DNA of 57,303 bases, from NCBI GenBank assembly GCA_947500445.1, contig CANMSB010000032.1, forward strand, positions 1-57,303, in the 5' to 3' direction. Both the position numbers and the translations under genes were made by a program. Below are positions 1-9,800 of the stretch, one piece after another. Positions within the stretch are counted from its first letter, which is position 1, and each line of letters starts with the position of its first letter. The stretch comes from an uncultured Flavobacteriaceae bacterium (GTDB lineage Bacteria > Bacteroidota > Bacteroidia > Flavobacteriales > Flavobacteriaceae). The notes under the pieces are model-generated. The model did no database searches. It was given only the letters and a program-made list of their open reading frames with translations, and was not told the DNA's origin.

Positions 1-26
1 GCTTCGGTAAATCTGCTTTTCTTCAT
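1..26 (-). CDS. IS3-type transposase OrfA, N-terminal fragment (runs off window)
   Basis: Read from 26 down to 1 the sequence gives MKKSRFTEA, which is the typical opening of IS3-family (IS407-like) OrfA helix-turn-helix proteins. Only nine codons are visible, so the call rests on this short signature and the element continues outside the window. No terminal inverted repeat could be fixed with certainty between 27 and 93. An unrelated start is possible. Confidence 0.45.
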
Positions 27-93
27 AATCTAAAAATAGTTGATTTTTAAACTGTACGAAAAACAGGGAAGCCTTCAAGATACGGAATGGTTC

Positions 94-948
94 TTATTGA
101 TCCCTGGTAGCGACCCAAATTTCACTTGCAAAACCAGGTGCGCCCCCGAATGGATAATTTCCAACAACTCTACCAAAACCTACTCCTACTTCAGATTTTA
201 TGAATCTTCTGGAAGAGCTTGTATAATATTGTTTTGCTGGCACCTTAGTTTCATTTCCATTGGAGATTCCTCGTACATAGCCGCGCATGGCATTAATTGC
301 TCTTGAAGTAGAGGCCACCAAGTACTGCCCTCTTTTGGAAGCAGGGTAACTATTTGAACGGAATAAAAAGTCGCAATCTGGAGAATTTCCCCCAAAATTG
401 ACGCGTCCTACATATCCAATGCTATAATAACTGGTATATCTATCTACAGAAGAGCGTCTATATCTATAAAATGGATACGTCCCACGATTATCCCATGTTC
501 CACTAGGGCAATAGGCACCTCTTCCCATTTCAAAGTTTTCCGATTTGTACTTTTCCTCTGCAGCGACACCATCGAATGCAGTGCCTAATTTTTCAGATTG
601 CGCTTGCGCGTACGATTTTCCAGTTTCTTCCTGCAGATTATTGTTGACCTCCAATAGCATGGCCACCCGGGTATCAACTTCGGCAGCATTCATGCCACGG
701 TCCTTCATAATTTCACCTCGCAACTGAAAAAATTCTTTCATTTGTTCACTATCCAGGGTCAGATATGCATCCGCAATTTCATTCATTTCGCCCTGGTCCA
801 GGTCGGGATTGTCGTAGTTTTCCGCAATGTACTTCACCGTGTATTCCGTGTCGTTCACGGCTTCCATATTTACCGTTTCCTCCTCTTTTTGGCATGAGCT
901 CGCTATGAACACTGTCATGCCGATAATTAATAGATTTTTTGTTTTCAT
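94..948 (-). CDS. Predicted lipoprotein, paralogue of the next gene
   Basis: 284 aa with a short hydrophobic leader ending in a lipobox (IASSC, Cys about residue 19) followed by an acidic QKEEE stretch, so an envelope lipoprotein is likely. The N-terminal third is helical and acidic. The C-terminal part is rich in Tyr/Arg and carries the motif NFGGNSPDCD, shared with the paralogue at 1421-2263, where the residues around it (FRS) are also conserved. The two genes share a leader before the start codon (CCTAAA-CTTTTAAA-ATGAAAAC). No known family is recognised; an enzyme cannot be excluded because the DC pair is conserved. The IS3 fragment begins only 68 bp beyond the stop. Confidence 0.8.
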   Translation of the reverse strand: MKTKNLLIIGMTVFIASSCQKEEETVNMEAVNDTEYTVKYIAENYDNPDLDQGEMNEIADAYLTLDSEQMKEFFQLRGEIMKDRGMNAAEVDTRVAMLLEVNNNLQEETGKSYAQAQSEKLGTAFDGVAAEEKYKSENFEMGRGAYCPSGTWDNRGTYPFYRYRRSSVDRYTSYYSIGYVGRVNFGGNSPDCDFLFRSNSYPASKRGQYLVASTSRAINAMRGYVRGISNGNETKVPAKQYYTSSSRRFIKSEVGVGFGRVVGNYPFGGAPGFASEIWVATRDQ

Positions 949-1420
949 TTTTAAAAGTTTAGGGGTTACAATTTTGGAATCTGTACAGTTCCAGTTAGAT
1001 TATGGTGCAAGGTTCTCAATATTCGGCAACAACCATTCACAAAAATGTACGGTCCTTTCTGAAAATTGCGATTAAATGAGGGTTCCATTAATTTAAGATG
1101 AAACGAACATCCAACACCCTCCAAAAAATTGCATGCCAATAGGATTTCCTTCAAATTGGAACACCGATTTATGAATCGGATACGTTCTTAAAACGTATGA
1201 AAAGGGGTTGCCACTTTAGCGTTATGAGTTTGAGTTATCATACAACCAGAAAGCGCTATTGAAAAATCCTTGGACATGCATAGGCAACATATGCAGAAAA
1301 ATAATATGCTCACGGGAGAACAAACGAAATAGGGCTATTATCAGCTTAAACCAAGTTGATAAAAACCCTACTTCTATATTTCAACAATCTTTCTAACGGA
1401 CCTCTTTCGTTTGGTAAATG
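949..1420. other. Intergenic region between two lipoprotein genes
   Basis: About 470 bases with no convincing gene. It must contain the promoter of the downstream lipoprotein gene (minus strand, start at 948), but I could not identify a clear TAnnTTTG box. No strong repeat or RNA structure was seen. Confidence 0.5.
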
Positions 1421-2263
1421 TTAGTATGCAAAAGAAGTTACCCAAATCTGTCTTGCAAAGGTATTCGCACCTCCAAGGGGGTAGTTAACGTTAATTCTAT
1501 CGGCTCCTATGCCTACTTCTGCGTACAGGCTTCTTCTAGATGAACTGTACCATACTTCCCTTCCCAGAACTTCCGTGGCATTCTTGCTATAAATACCTAG
1601 AAAAGTTCCCGTCATGGCATTCATTGCCGCCGCGGTACTGGCCACCAAATAATTTATCCTGCGACTCTCTACATATCGCGTCGATCGAAACATCATATCG
1701 CAATCAGGAGAATTTCCACCAAAATTCCGAAATCCTACGAAGTACATAGCATGATATTGTGCGGCCGTTGCAGGACCTTGGTACCTATAAAAGCGCCAGT
1801 TTGTCGTTTTATACCAATTACTGCAAGATGAATTACGAGCAACCTCTTGCCCTTTTTCGTCCAGATTTGCTTCTACTAGCTTTTCATAGTAGCGCGCACT
1901 GACCTTAGCGACATCTGCTTGGCTATATGACTTACCTGTTTCCTGAAATATTCCATCGTTCACTTCAAGTAAAAGCTCCAATTTTGCGTCAACATCTTTA
2001 GTGTCCGAACCTTCAGCCTTCATGATTTCGGCCCTCATTTGAAAATACGCTTTCATCTCCTCTACATCTAGCTCAAGGTATGCGTTTGCCACTTTTGTCT
2101 TTTCTTCTTCCGTTAAATCTGGGTTATAATAATTCTCCGCAATATATTTTACGGTCAGCTCCGTTTCTTGAGCGGTTTCCACGCTTGGGGTTTCTTCTTC
2201 TTTTTGGCAGGCCGTTACCAGGAACAATGCCATACCGATTACAAGTAAATTCTTTGTTTTCAT
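1421..2263 (-). CDS. Predicted lipoprotein, paralogue of the 94-948 gene
   Basis: 280 aa from the ATG at 2263. A longer reading frame extends upstream, but the lipoprotein signal starts at MKTKNLLVIG, as in the paralogue, with lipobox FLVTAC and a following QKEEE. The acidic helical N-terminal half (EELTVKYIAENYYNPDL) closely matches the neighbour, as does the NFGGNSPDCD motif in the C-terminal half. The pair therefore arose by tandem duplication and then diverged mainly in the middle. Function unknown; likely anchored to the inner or outer membrane through its N-terminal Cys. Confidence 0.8.
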   Translation of the reverse strand: MKTKNLLVIGMALFLVTACQKEEETPSVETAQETELTVKYIAENYYNPDLTEEEKTKVANAYLELDVEEMKAYFQMRAEIMKAEGSDTKDVDAKLELLLEVNDGIFQETGKSYSQADVAKVSARYYEKLVEANLDEKGQEVARNSSCSNWYKTTNWRFYRYQGPATAAQYHAMYFVGFRNFGGNSPDCDMMFRSTRYVESRRINYLVASTAAAMNAMTGTFLGIYSKNATEVLGREVWYSSSRRSLYAEVGIGADRINVNYPLGGANTFARQIWVTSFAY

Positions 2264-2749
2264 TTTAAAAGTTTTAGGGTTTATAGTCGACCTCAATGCC
2301 GGACCATTCGTATTAGAGCGCAAGTTGGCCAATCCAAAGCAATACAAGTTGACTATAGTTAGAGGTAGTTGATCAAAAATGAGATTAAAAACGCCTTAAC
2401 TGATATTTTAACCCGGATTATGTATTAAAACTTCGTTATGAAGGTTGAAAATGCAATAAAGCCTAACATTTTACAAGTTTTTGCAGAGCATCGCTCTGGT
2501 TAAATTTGAAAATGTTGCGAAGCTTAGGATTTGAAGCATCTTCAAGCTATAATAGATTTTTTAATGCATAATGCGGGTTTAACATAGTAGCGCCTCACAA
2601 AAGGAGTTTACTAAAGTAAATACCATGCTAAGCGCGATGCTCCATTTTAGTAATTAAAGGACTTCGCTTTCATACAGGTGTCGGCGCCAAACGAACAATA
2701 CAGGTAATCTGTAAACGGTGATACAGGGCATTAGTGTGCTCTACAAGAA
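2264..2749. other. Intergenic region holding a MITE-like element
   Basis: About 490 bases without a gene. It contains the leader of the lipoprotein gene ending at 2263 and the inverted-repeat element described at 2406-2583. The rest (2584-2749) shows nothing I can name. Confidence 0.6.
2406..2583. repeat. MITE-like element with terminal inverted repeats
   Basis: The 29 bases at 2406-2434 and the reverse complement of 2555-2583 match at about 23 positions (core AACCCGGATTATGTATTA against AACCCGCATTATGCATTA). Internal sequence is partly inverted too, so the whole 178 bp could fold into one long hairpin. There is no coding capacity. A shorter related piece lies at 13178-13241. This fits a non-autonomous transposable element or a remnant of one. 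Confidence 0.6.
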
Positions 2750-3499
2750 CTACCGGTGCATACGGTCTAAAATATCGATGATCTCGGCTTTTTTTCGAAC
2801 GGAAACCGGAACGTTCTCCCCATTTTTGAGCATGAGGTACCCCCCGTCCGTTTTTATATAGGCACTAATGTATTGTAGGTTTACCAAATGACTTTGGTGA
2901 ATGCGCACAAAATCGTAGGCCTTCAACATTTCGGAGAAGTACTTTAAGGTTTTGGTGACAAATATCTTGCGTTTGTCCCGCAGGTGAAAAATGGTATTGT
3001 TGCTGTCCGATGCACAGCGCACAATATCGTCAAGACTTACAATAATGATCTGATCCAGCGTGTGCAACGATATTTTATCCGGTTTTTGTTCCGGGGCCGA
3101 AATGGTATCCTTTAGTATTTGCAAACGTTCCCCGTTGGGCCGTAACTGTTCCTTTGCCCGCGCGATGGCCAATCCAAGGTCGTTTTGATCATAGGGTTTC
3201 AATACATAATCGATAGCCGCAAACTTAAAGGCCCGTATGGCGTACTCATCACTGGCCGTGACGAAAATGATCTTTGATGTAAGTTCCGGGAAAATTTCCA
3301 ACACATCAAAACCGGTACCATCGCCGAGCATAATGTCCAAAAACAAAATATCCGGTTGATTTTTCCGTAGTACTTTCGCCGCTTCTACCACGCTTTGGGC
3401 CGTTGCGATAATTTCGATTTCGGGATGTCGGGTTTCAATGTCCTTTTTCAAAAGGGCAAGGGCATCGGACATGTCTTCTACAATAATGGCGGTTAGCAT
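2750..3499 (-). CDS. LytTR-family response regulator
   Basis: 249 aa. Residues 1-120 form a receiver domain with the acidic pocket (E8, D9), phospho-acceptor D55 in LFLDIMLGDG, and the conserved KPYD near residue 102. Residues about 140-249 form a LytTR DNA-binding domain (HLVNLQYISAYIKTDGGYLMLKNG). The gene lies 73 bp downstream of the histidine kinase on the same strand, so the pair forms one signalling system. LytTR regulators often control secreted or envelope functions, which fits the four secreted proteins encoded just upstream. Target sites were not identified. Confidence 0.93.
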   Translation of the reverse strand: MLTAIIVEDMSDALALLKKDIETRHPEIEIIATAQSVVEAAKVLRKNQPDILFLDIMLGDGTGFDVLEIFPELTSKIIFVTASDEYAIRAFKFAAIDYVLKPYDQNDLGLAIARAKEQLRPNGERLQILKDTISAPEQKPDKISLHTLDQIIIVSLDDIVRCASDSNNTIFHLRDKRKIFVTKTLKYFSEMLKAYDFVRIHQSHLVNLQYISAYIKTDGGYLMLKNGENVPVSVRKKAEIIDILDRMHR

Positions 3500-3572
3500 A
3501 GGGCTTCTAGTTGTTATATCGGTCTATATTGAAAATTACATTATACCACTTTAACTTTGAAATAACACCATT

Positions 3573-6500
3573 TTAAAAGTCGGTCACCAAGGGAATGGCA
3601 AAGGTAATGCGCGTTCCTCCGACCGTCCCATCTTCATTTTTTACTTCATCGATCTGCAAGCTTTCCTTTCCGGATATGGACTCCAAACGTTCTTTTGTAA
3701 CTACCAATGCCATGGACTGGTGGTCGGTTTTCGCCTTTTTTTGTTGGGACGAAAAAATACCCATACCGTTATCCGAAACCGTGCAATGCAAATGGGTATC
3801 GGTGGTATGGAAGGTTACTTGCAATACCCCTTCCCTAGTTCCTTTTAGTATGCCATGCCTGATGGCATTTTCCACAAAAGGCTGTATCAGCATTGGCGGA
3901 ATCAAAATTTCCTCGGCACCGGGCGTTGTTTTTACGTCTATGGAATGGGTAAACGGCTTAGGGGCCATTAACTTTTCTACAGCGATATAATGTTCCAGCG
4001 TTTTTACTTCTTGGTCCAGGGCGATCGTTTCCTTTCGGGAATTGTTTAGCGTATCCCGAAGCAACACCGCAAAACTGTTTATGGTGGTATTCATTTTTTC
4101 CGGTTTATCGGTCGCCATCGCTTTGATCCCGTTGAGCACGTTAAAAATAAAATGTGGGTTCATTTGCAGTCGCAATGCTTTTTGCTCCAAGGTGAGCAGG
4201 TAATTTTGCGTTTTCAAACGTGCCTGTGCCGCCCTGTTTTTGGATTTTAATTTTTGAACGTACCACCATACCAAACTTAACAGCACCATAAGCACCGATG
4301 CCAGTACGGTCCATTGAAACCAATTTTTCCTGTACAGCGGACTATCGATAAAAAAGCGGAACGCTATGGGGTCGCTCTCTTCCCAGCTGTGGTTTCGGGA
4401 CTGTACGGAAAAGGTATGTGGCCCATAGGCCAGACCGGCAAAATTTTGCTGTCGCGACGCGCTCCAAGGGCTCCATTCGTTATCGTCCAACTTGAAACGA
4501 TATGCAATGGCGTTCGGATGGTCCAAGTCTACGGTCCTGAAGGAAAAGCCCAATTGCGTTTGATCGGGGTTCAGCTGTAGTACCTTGTTACTGTTGTTGG
4601 TCCATTGCCTCAGATCAATGGAGTCAATGGCCTTATACGCTTCTTCTACCCCTGTAAAATAAACCCTCGGGGGTAAGGATGTTCTGGTGTTTTGACTAGG
4701 CGTGTGTTTGGTCAATCCGTAAATCGCACCGAACCAAAGGTTGCCCTTCCCGTCCTTGTCCACGGCGTTCAAACAGGTTTCTATCCCTAAAAAACCATCG
4801 TTCCTACCAAAGTGGTATACCTCCATAATTTCGTTGGAGGCGTTCAACACTATCTTATCCACACCCTTTTCGGTGCCTGCCCATAAATTTCCTTCATCAT
4901 CAAAAATAAGTTGGTAAATGTTATTGGAAGCGCTGTTTTTTGCACCCTTGAGTTGCTGAAAATTATCGGGTGTGCCGCTATTGGAATACCAAATACCTTT
5001 CCCTGAAGTTCCGAGGAACAACCTGTTGTTATGGAAGCGCACCGTTCCTATGGCCGTAAGCCCTTCCAGCGGCGTATCGAGCATGGTCAACTTACCCGCT
5101 TCAATATAGCCCAAATGTCCGTTCTGAGAGGAGAACCATAACCGACCACTTTCATCTTTTACCATATCCTTGAGCAGCAGATCGGTCATTCCCTCCCGTT
5201 TTCCGAAGGTTTTGCGGATTACCAGACTGTCATTGCCCGAAAAGTAATTGAACTTTACAATTCCGTTGGCATAGGTAGCCGCCCATACGTATTCATCGTC
5301 AACGACCAGTTTTCGGATCCAGTCGGAAGGAAAACCCTTGCGTTCGTCAATACTATGTTCGGTGGTCCGGGTTACCGGTATGGTGTCTATTTGAATTTGA
5401 AAGGAATTTCGGGATCGGAGCACCAAACTATCCGTGGTTTTTGTTTCGCGGAAAAGGATGCCCCTATCGTCGGATCCGGCCCAGATGTTCCCATTTGCGT
5501 CACTGGCAATGGTCTTGATCTTTACCTTGTAAAAAGGGTTTTTATTGGGTAACGGATGTATGCCCGAGGAGTCTATTTTTGTAAGTCCGGCCTCCGAGCT
5601 GGACAACCAGATCTCATCCTTTGCGCGGTGTACCGCATAAATACGGTTTCCCTTTAAACCGTTGCGTTTGTCATAATGCACAAAATTGTTTTGGAAGTAC
5701 TTGTACAGTCCCCCTCCGGAGGTAGCGATCCAAAGATTGTTTCGGGAATCGCAAAACACTTTTCGAACGTGGGGTGCCGCCAAACCGTTACCGGTGTGCA
5801 ATTGTTTTACCACATCAAAATTTTTGGTTTCGATAACCGAAACTCCATTATGGGTAGCCATCCATAACTCGTTTTTGTAAACGGACATGCTGTTGACACC
5901 GAGCGGCTCGGGCATCAGAAACGTATTCTTGGGGTTTTCTTGATCCATAACGAACACCCCATCATCAAAAGTAGCCGCAATGATCTTGTTGTTATGCTGT
6001 AGTACCGCGGTAAAATTATTGGACTCCAATTTGCTGATTTCTCCGGCGGTAGCGTTCAACGCATTGCATTTCCAGAGTCCGTTATCGGTGGCCAACCAAA
6101 AATGGTCCCCATCAAAATAAATGGTGTTGATGCTACTGGCATCTATTTCAGGATGTATCGGTATTTTTTTGGGTCCCGATTTTTGGGAAAAGGCATAAAT
6201 GCCTTTTCGTGTTGCGAGATATAGGTTGTTTTTATACCGATAGAACTGCTGTATTAAAGGAATTTCATAATTGGTAAAACCACGCTTTGTTTTTATGGAA
6301 AGTCCTCTTTTGGTTCCAACGAACACCGAATCGTTGGCGCTGTGCAGGGCATGGATATAGTTGGAAAGCAGTCCATCATTCTCGTTCCATACCGAAAAGG
6401 TTTCGCCATCGAAATTTGCGAGGCCGCCCCCTTGGGTTCCCGACCATAAAAACCCTTTTTCGTCCTGTGCCACATCGTACACCTGCGACTGGGGCAAGCC

Positions 6501-6602
6501 CTGGGCTATCGTATACGGGCGCAACTGGCTATTTTGTGCGACTAACTGTTCCGCGTATACGAAACATAAACACAAAAAAAGGTATGTTAGGGTCTGGTTC
6601 AA
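3573..6602 (-). CDS. Beta-propeller sensor histidine kinase (LytS-type kinase core)
   Basis: 1009 aa. A signal peptide (to about residue 22) is followed by two-component-regulator propeller repeats (GLPQSQVYDVAQDEKGFLW, DSRNNLWIATSGGG, DDEGNLWAGTEKG) to about residue 640, a Y_Y_Y domain, a single membrane span near 760-780, then the kinase. The phosphorylated His lies in LQMNPHFIFNVLNG (H817), typical of the LytS/His_kinase type, and the ATPase part carries ENAIRHGI and DNGMGI. The periplasmic propeller probably binds an extracellular ligand; the signal passes to the LytTR regulator at 2750-3499. The ligand is unknown. Confidence 0.92.
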   Translation of the reverse strand: MNQTLTYLFLCLCFVYAEQLVAQNSQLRPYTIAQGLPQSQVYDVAQDEKGFLWSGTQGGGLANFDGETFSVWNENDGLLSNYIHALHSANDSVFVGTKRGLSIKTKRGFTNYEIPLIQQFYRYKNNLYLATRKGIYAFSQKSGPKKIPIHPEIDASSINTIYFDGDHFWLATDNGLWKCNALNATAGEISKLESNNFTAVLQHNNKIIAATFDDGVFVMDQENPKNTFLMPEPLGVNSMSVYKNELWMATHNGVSVIETKNFDVVKQLHTGNGLAAPHVRKVFCDSRNNLWIATSGGGLYKYFQNNFVHYDKRNGLKGNRIYAVHRAKDEIWLSSSEAGLTKIDSSGIHPLPNKNPFYKVKIKTIASDANGNIWAGSDDRGILFRETKTTDSLVLRSRNSFQIQIDTIPVTRTTEHSIDERKGFPSDWIRKLVVDDEYVWAATYANGIVKFNYFSGNDSLVIRKTFGKREGMTDLLLKDMVKDESGRLWFSSQNGHLGYIEAGKLTMLDTPLEGLTAIGTVRFHNNRLFLGTSGKGIWYSNSGTPDNFQQLKGAKNSASNNIYQLIFDDEGNLWAGTEKGVDKIVLNASNEIMEVYHFGRNDGFLGIETCLNAVDKDGKGNLWFGAIYGLTKHTPSQNTRTSLPPRVYFTGVEEAYKAIDSIDLRQWTNNSNKVLQLNPDQTQLGFSFRTVDLDHPNAIAYRFKLDDNEWSPWSASRQQNFAGLAYGPHTFSVQSRNHSWEESDPIAFRFFIDSPLYRKNWFQWTVLASVLMVLLSLVWWYVQKLKSKNRAAQARLKTQNYLLTLEQKALRLQMNPHFIFNVLNGIKAMATDKPEKMNTTINSFAVLLRDTLNNSRKETIALDQEVKTLEHYIAVEKLMAPKPFTHSIDVKTTPGAEEILIPPMLIQPFVENAIRHGILKGTREGVLQVTFHTTDTHLHCTVSDNGMGIFSSQQKKAKTDHQSMALVVTKERLESISGKESLQIDEVKNEDGTVGGTRITFAIPLVTDF

Positions 6603-6650
6603 AAGACTAGAATTTCCATTAGTTGGACCGTAGATTAAACGAAAATAAGG

Positions 6651-7682
6651 CTATAATATTTGATATAGCGTTGTCTCTTCGGCTACTGGCATACGGTACT
6701 CTTCGTTACAATGACTCAAAACCGGCTCCAGTACACAAAGCACGGTAGTTTTTGCTTTGATCGTCATTTTTTTTCCTTGAACTTCGCTCTTCCAACGGAA
6801 CTTTTCCAGAGGAATATTCAATTCCAAAAGGACTTCGGCCATTTCCGGGGATTCCGCCACCCAATCCATAATGGCTTCGCGGCCGTCCAGTACGGGCACA
6901 TCCGAAACCGTATCGAAACTAAACTCCCAGGTAACGGGAATGTTGAACTTAAAACTGTATGCTTCCCCAAGGGTAGCTTCACGACGGGTTTTCATGGCTT
7001 TGCGCCAATCGATTTTTGTTTCCGGGTAAGCCGATCGGAACGCTTTGGTAAGCGCCAACGGTCCGGGAGATTCCGCAGTGGGGTAATACCCATAATAGGG
7101 TTTGGCAAAATAATGCCCTGCAAACTTTCCGCCAAATACGTTAAAGTAGGCAGAAGCATAGACCTTTGGCGAAACCGTACCACTAAAGCTTCTTTTTAAC
7201 TCCTGTAAAAGTTCTGTATTCTCGCCCAATCCACAGGAATGGAACATTACTTTAGTTTCTGGGTGTATTCCCCTTTTCAGTTCCGGTATTTTATGTTCCC
7301 CTTTGGCGTGCAGTAAGGTTTTTACCGTTATACGTTGCCCGTTCTTTGTGGTTTTTAGGGACATTCCCATCCATGCATTGCTATGGCTAACAATATGTAC
7401 CTCATCAAAATTTATTTGGGCCGATCGGTTCAACCAAGTGATGACCTCCTCCAGGGAAAAGAGCCCTTTTACTACGGGCAGCCCTTGCTCCAAAAAGTAG
7501 TTTTCCGCATTGGTATAATACGTATTGTCACCTTCATCAAAACCGGTTATGAACACCACCGATCTCTTTGTTTCATTCGCTAACACAGGCATAGGGGCAA
7601 TCGTCCCTAAAGTTTGTGACAATGGTTTGCCGTAACCTAACAACAATACCAAAACGAATACTAACGTATGGAGCTTTTTCAT
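6651..7682 (-). CDS. Secreted protein with caspase-like His/Cys motifs
   Basis: 343 aa with a signal peptide to about residue 22. The middle part resembles the caspase/CHAT/DUF4347 layout: a hydrophobic strand plus His in VHIVSHSNAW (H100), then a strand plus Cys in VMFHSCGLGEN (C150), each at a strand end as in clan CD peptidases. No family is firmly recognised, and the resemblance is by motif only. The upstream stretch SVVFITGFDEGDN would be the first strand. The gene is 48 bp upstream of the kinase gene and co-directional, so it may be a sensor partner or an output of the system. An alpha/beta-hydrolase-like fold is an alternative. Confidence 0.6.
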   Translation of the reverse strand: MKKLHTLVFVLVLLLGYGKPLSQTLGTIAPMPVLANETKRSVVFITGFDEGDNTYYTNAENYFLEQGLPVVKGLFSLEEVITWLNRSAQINFDEVHIVSHSNAWMGMSLKTTKNGQRITVKTLLHAKGEHKIPELKRGIHPETKVMFHSCGLGENTELLQELKRSFSGTVSPKVYASAYFNVFGGKFAGHYFAKPYYGYYPTAESPGPLALTKAFRSAYPETKIDWRKAMKTRREATLGEAYSFKFNIPVTWEFSFDTVSDVPVLDGREAIMDWVAESPEMAEVLLELNIPLEKFRWKSEVQGKKMTIKAKTTVLCVLEPVLSHCNEEYRMPVAEETTLYQIL

Positions 7683-8071
7683 TTTTGATTTTTTTGGACG
7701 GGTACCCTCGCCCCGTGAGTTTTTATAAATATCTGGTCTTGAAATAACGTCAAAAAGGTGCTTCTACAGGCGACGCGATATTGAAGTGGATTACACTTTT
7801 CAATTGCCTTGACCAATCACCAAAAAGGGTACGGCCCAAGAATGGTATTGCCCTACCCTTTTGTATGATGCTAATCCTATTATTCTTACCATTTATACCA
7901 TTTTTGCTTTGAAATTGCCCAAATAAAAAGCCGTCATTTTTTGCTTGGACGAAAAAGAAAAATCAAGCATAGCAGTAGCTACGGTTGTTTTTTATTTTTG
8001 AAGTATAAGCGGAAAAGGGCAATTTTTAATGGGTAATTTCAAGGTAGAAATGGTATTACTTTGAAATGGTA
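7683..8071. other. Intergenic region occupied by a MITE-like repeat
   Basis: About 390 bases without a gene. Most of it is the element at 7895-8056. A further copy of the TTTGAAATGGTATTAA motif directly follows it up to the stop codon of the SH3 gene. Confidence 0.6.
7895..8056. repeat. MITE-like element with 26-bp terminal inverted repeats
   Basis: The 26 bases at 7895-7920 match the reverse complement of 8031-8056 at 22 positions; the outer edge is ATACCATTT and the inner edge AATTGCCC. The 162-bp element has no coding capacity. Related palindromic sequences sit beside the ends of other genes at 3541-3575, 9801-9831 and about 30940-30965, so this is a dispersed family. Confidence 0.65.
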
Positions 8072-8962
8072 TTAATTGGTGCTTGCGACCGAAGTGTTGG
8101 ACACCCCATGATCGTCGCCTTTTTTGCTCAACTTGTAACCGTTCCAGCCGTATGCCGTGGTAATATGCCGTTTCTGCGAGGCGAGCAAACCACTTTCAGG
8201 AACCATATTGTTATCCACAATAACCGTTTTTAAGGCAACTGTACTTCTGGTTCCCTCCATATCGGAAGGAAAAACGAAGGATTCCGTTTTGGTGTAAAAG
8301 GCATCGGAATAGTCCATTAAATTCGCGATGTTCGTAAACTTACCATTGTTCCAAAACACATAGCTTTTTCCAATATTGGCACCGGTATGCTTATCCGCAA
8401 CATCCAATTTTATAATGTCCTCTACATTGAACAGTCCTTTGTTTCCGATGTTTTCCACAGCGCATGGAGTCGATACCAAACTATCGAGTACGATCTTATC
8501 CAACTGATGCCCATTTTTGAAGGCGCGCAACTGATACCTGTTTTCTGCAATACCATGCTCATTTATACTACTGGCCTCTAAGCCATAAACGAACTTTACC
8601 CGGTAATCGGCCTCGCTACCGAATGCTTTTTGAGCGATCATACCGCCCCACACCCATCCGGTCTGCGTACCTGCCGTTACACGGTACCAATTGCTCTTGA
8701 TACCGTTTAGCTGTTCGGTATTTTTACTTTTTTCCCACAATACCATTGGTGTTCCTATATTCAGAATCCCAATTTTTTTTCCTTTGACGGACGGTTTTGC
8801 GCGAAGAAAAACCTTGTGTGCCATCAGGTATTCATACTGAAGTTCTGCTTCCGGTGTTTCGGTGTGCATCGTTTCAAACTGTACTTCTGGAGTATTTTGG
8901 GCAAACAGTTGCGCGAAGGCGAACAAGCAAATCATCAAAGCACTTTTTTTCAAATTTTTCAT
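8072..8962 (-). CDS. Secreted protein with bacterial SH3 domain
   Basis: 296 aa with a signal peptide (cleavage after FAQLFAQ). Residues about 48-115 look like a bacterial SH3 domain: VFLRAKPSVKGKKIGILNIG, then WYRVTAGTQTGWVWGGMIA. Such domains bind peptidoglycan or protein ligands in the periplasm. The remainder (about 116-296) is beta-rich and not recognised. It is one of four secreted proteins in the same direction as the two-component system, separated by repeat-rich spacers, so co-transcription is uncertain. Confidence 0.75.
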   Translation of the reverse strand: MKNLKKSALMICLFAFAQLFAQNTPEVQFETMHTETPEAELQYEYLMAHKVFLRAKPSVKGKKIGILNIGTPMVLWEKSKNTEQLNGIKSNWYRVTAGTQTGWVWGGMIAQKAFGSEADYRVKFVYGLEASSINEHGIAENRYQLRAFKNGHQLDKIVLDSLVSTPCAVENIGNKGLFNVEDIIKLDVADKHTGANIGKSYVFWNNGKFTNIANLMDYSDAFYTKTESFVFPSDMEGTRSTVALKTVIVDNNMVPESGLLASQKRHITTAYGWNGYKLSKKGDDHGVSNTSVASTN

Positions 8963-9000
8963 AATCTTATGTTTTAAAGGGTTATTAATAAATGAACCTA

Positions 9001-9573
9001 TTACGGTTCGATCGCTGTTATAGCGTCTTGGTATTCGAAGTCATCGTCGTTCCAGACATGGCTTTGAAGTACATGAATATTTTTAATGGAGCCGTTGGTT
9101 GCCGAATACCGCAGTTCGGCCCTTACGATGATACCTTCCTTACCGAAGGCCTGACTCGGAAAAACATAGTGCTCATCGGATTCGGCGGTATCGCAATACA
9201 GGTTGTCAATTTTCGGTAAGGCCGTATACTGATTGTCATGGTCGACCAAAAAGTAATAGGTTTCGGTATTGGCACAGCAGGCAATGTATTCAAACGTAAC
9301 TTTTACAACTTCCTTGACCGCTTCGAGTCCAGGATTTGGAAGTACCGCAATACGTACATCTTCCAACAATTCCATGGAGGTGATTCCCAGGGTGGCAACA
9401 ATTGTGGAGGAATCTTCGGAACCCACTAGGTCTACCAGTGACCGATCTTCCTCTTCCGGGCCCCAGGTCCGTTGATTGACGAACGTATACTTTTCCGTAA
9501 GTGTAAATTCTTGGGCGTTGCCGAAAAAGAAGGCCAATAACAGGAATAGGAATAAAAGAATGCTACTTTTCAT
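9001..9573 (-). CDS. Secreted protein of unknown function
   Basis: 190 aa, signal peptide to about residue 20 (cleavage near FGNAQEF). The mature part is beta-rich and acidic with a lone CC pair (FEYIACCANTETYYF). No family is recognised. It lies 38 bp upstream of the SH3 gene on the same strand, so the two are probably co-transcribed, suggesting a shared envelope role. Confidence 0.7.
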   Translation of the reverse strand: MKSSILLFLFLLLAFFFGNAQEFTLTEKYTFVNQRTWGPEEEDRSLVDLVGSEDSSTIVATLGITSMELLEDVRIAVLPNPGLEAVKEVVKVTFEYIACCANTETYYFLVDHDNQYTALPKIDNLYCDTAESDEHYVFPSQAFGKEGIIVRAELRYSATNGSIKNIHVLQSHVWNDDDFEYQDAITAIEP

Positions 9574-9800
9574 AATGTTAGTTTTTGTTGTTGTTTTGTT
9601 TCTATACCCTAAAAGTAATGTGCCTATGGCCGCTTTTTGGGGCGGTTCTAGTATCCGTAGCGGTTAAACTAGAATCCGTAGCTCTGGGCACTTTTCTTAA
9701 GACGGTCGGGTTAAAAAAGAAATGCCCGCAAGCGCTTTCGACACTTACAGGCCCTCTTCCCCCGAAAAGGGAAACCAACCAAACACTAAAGAATACCCTG

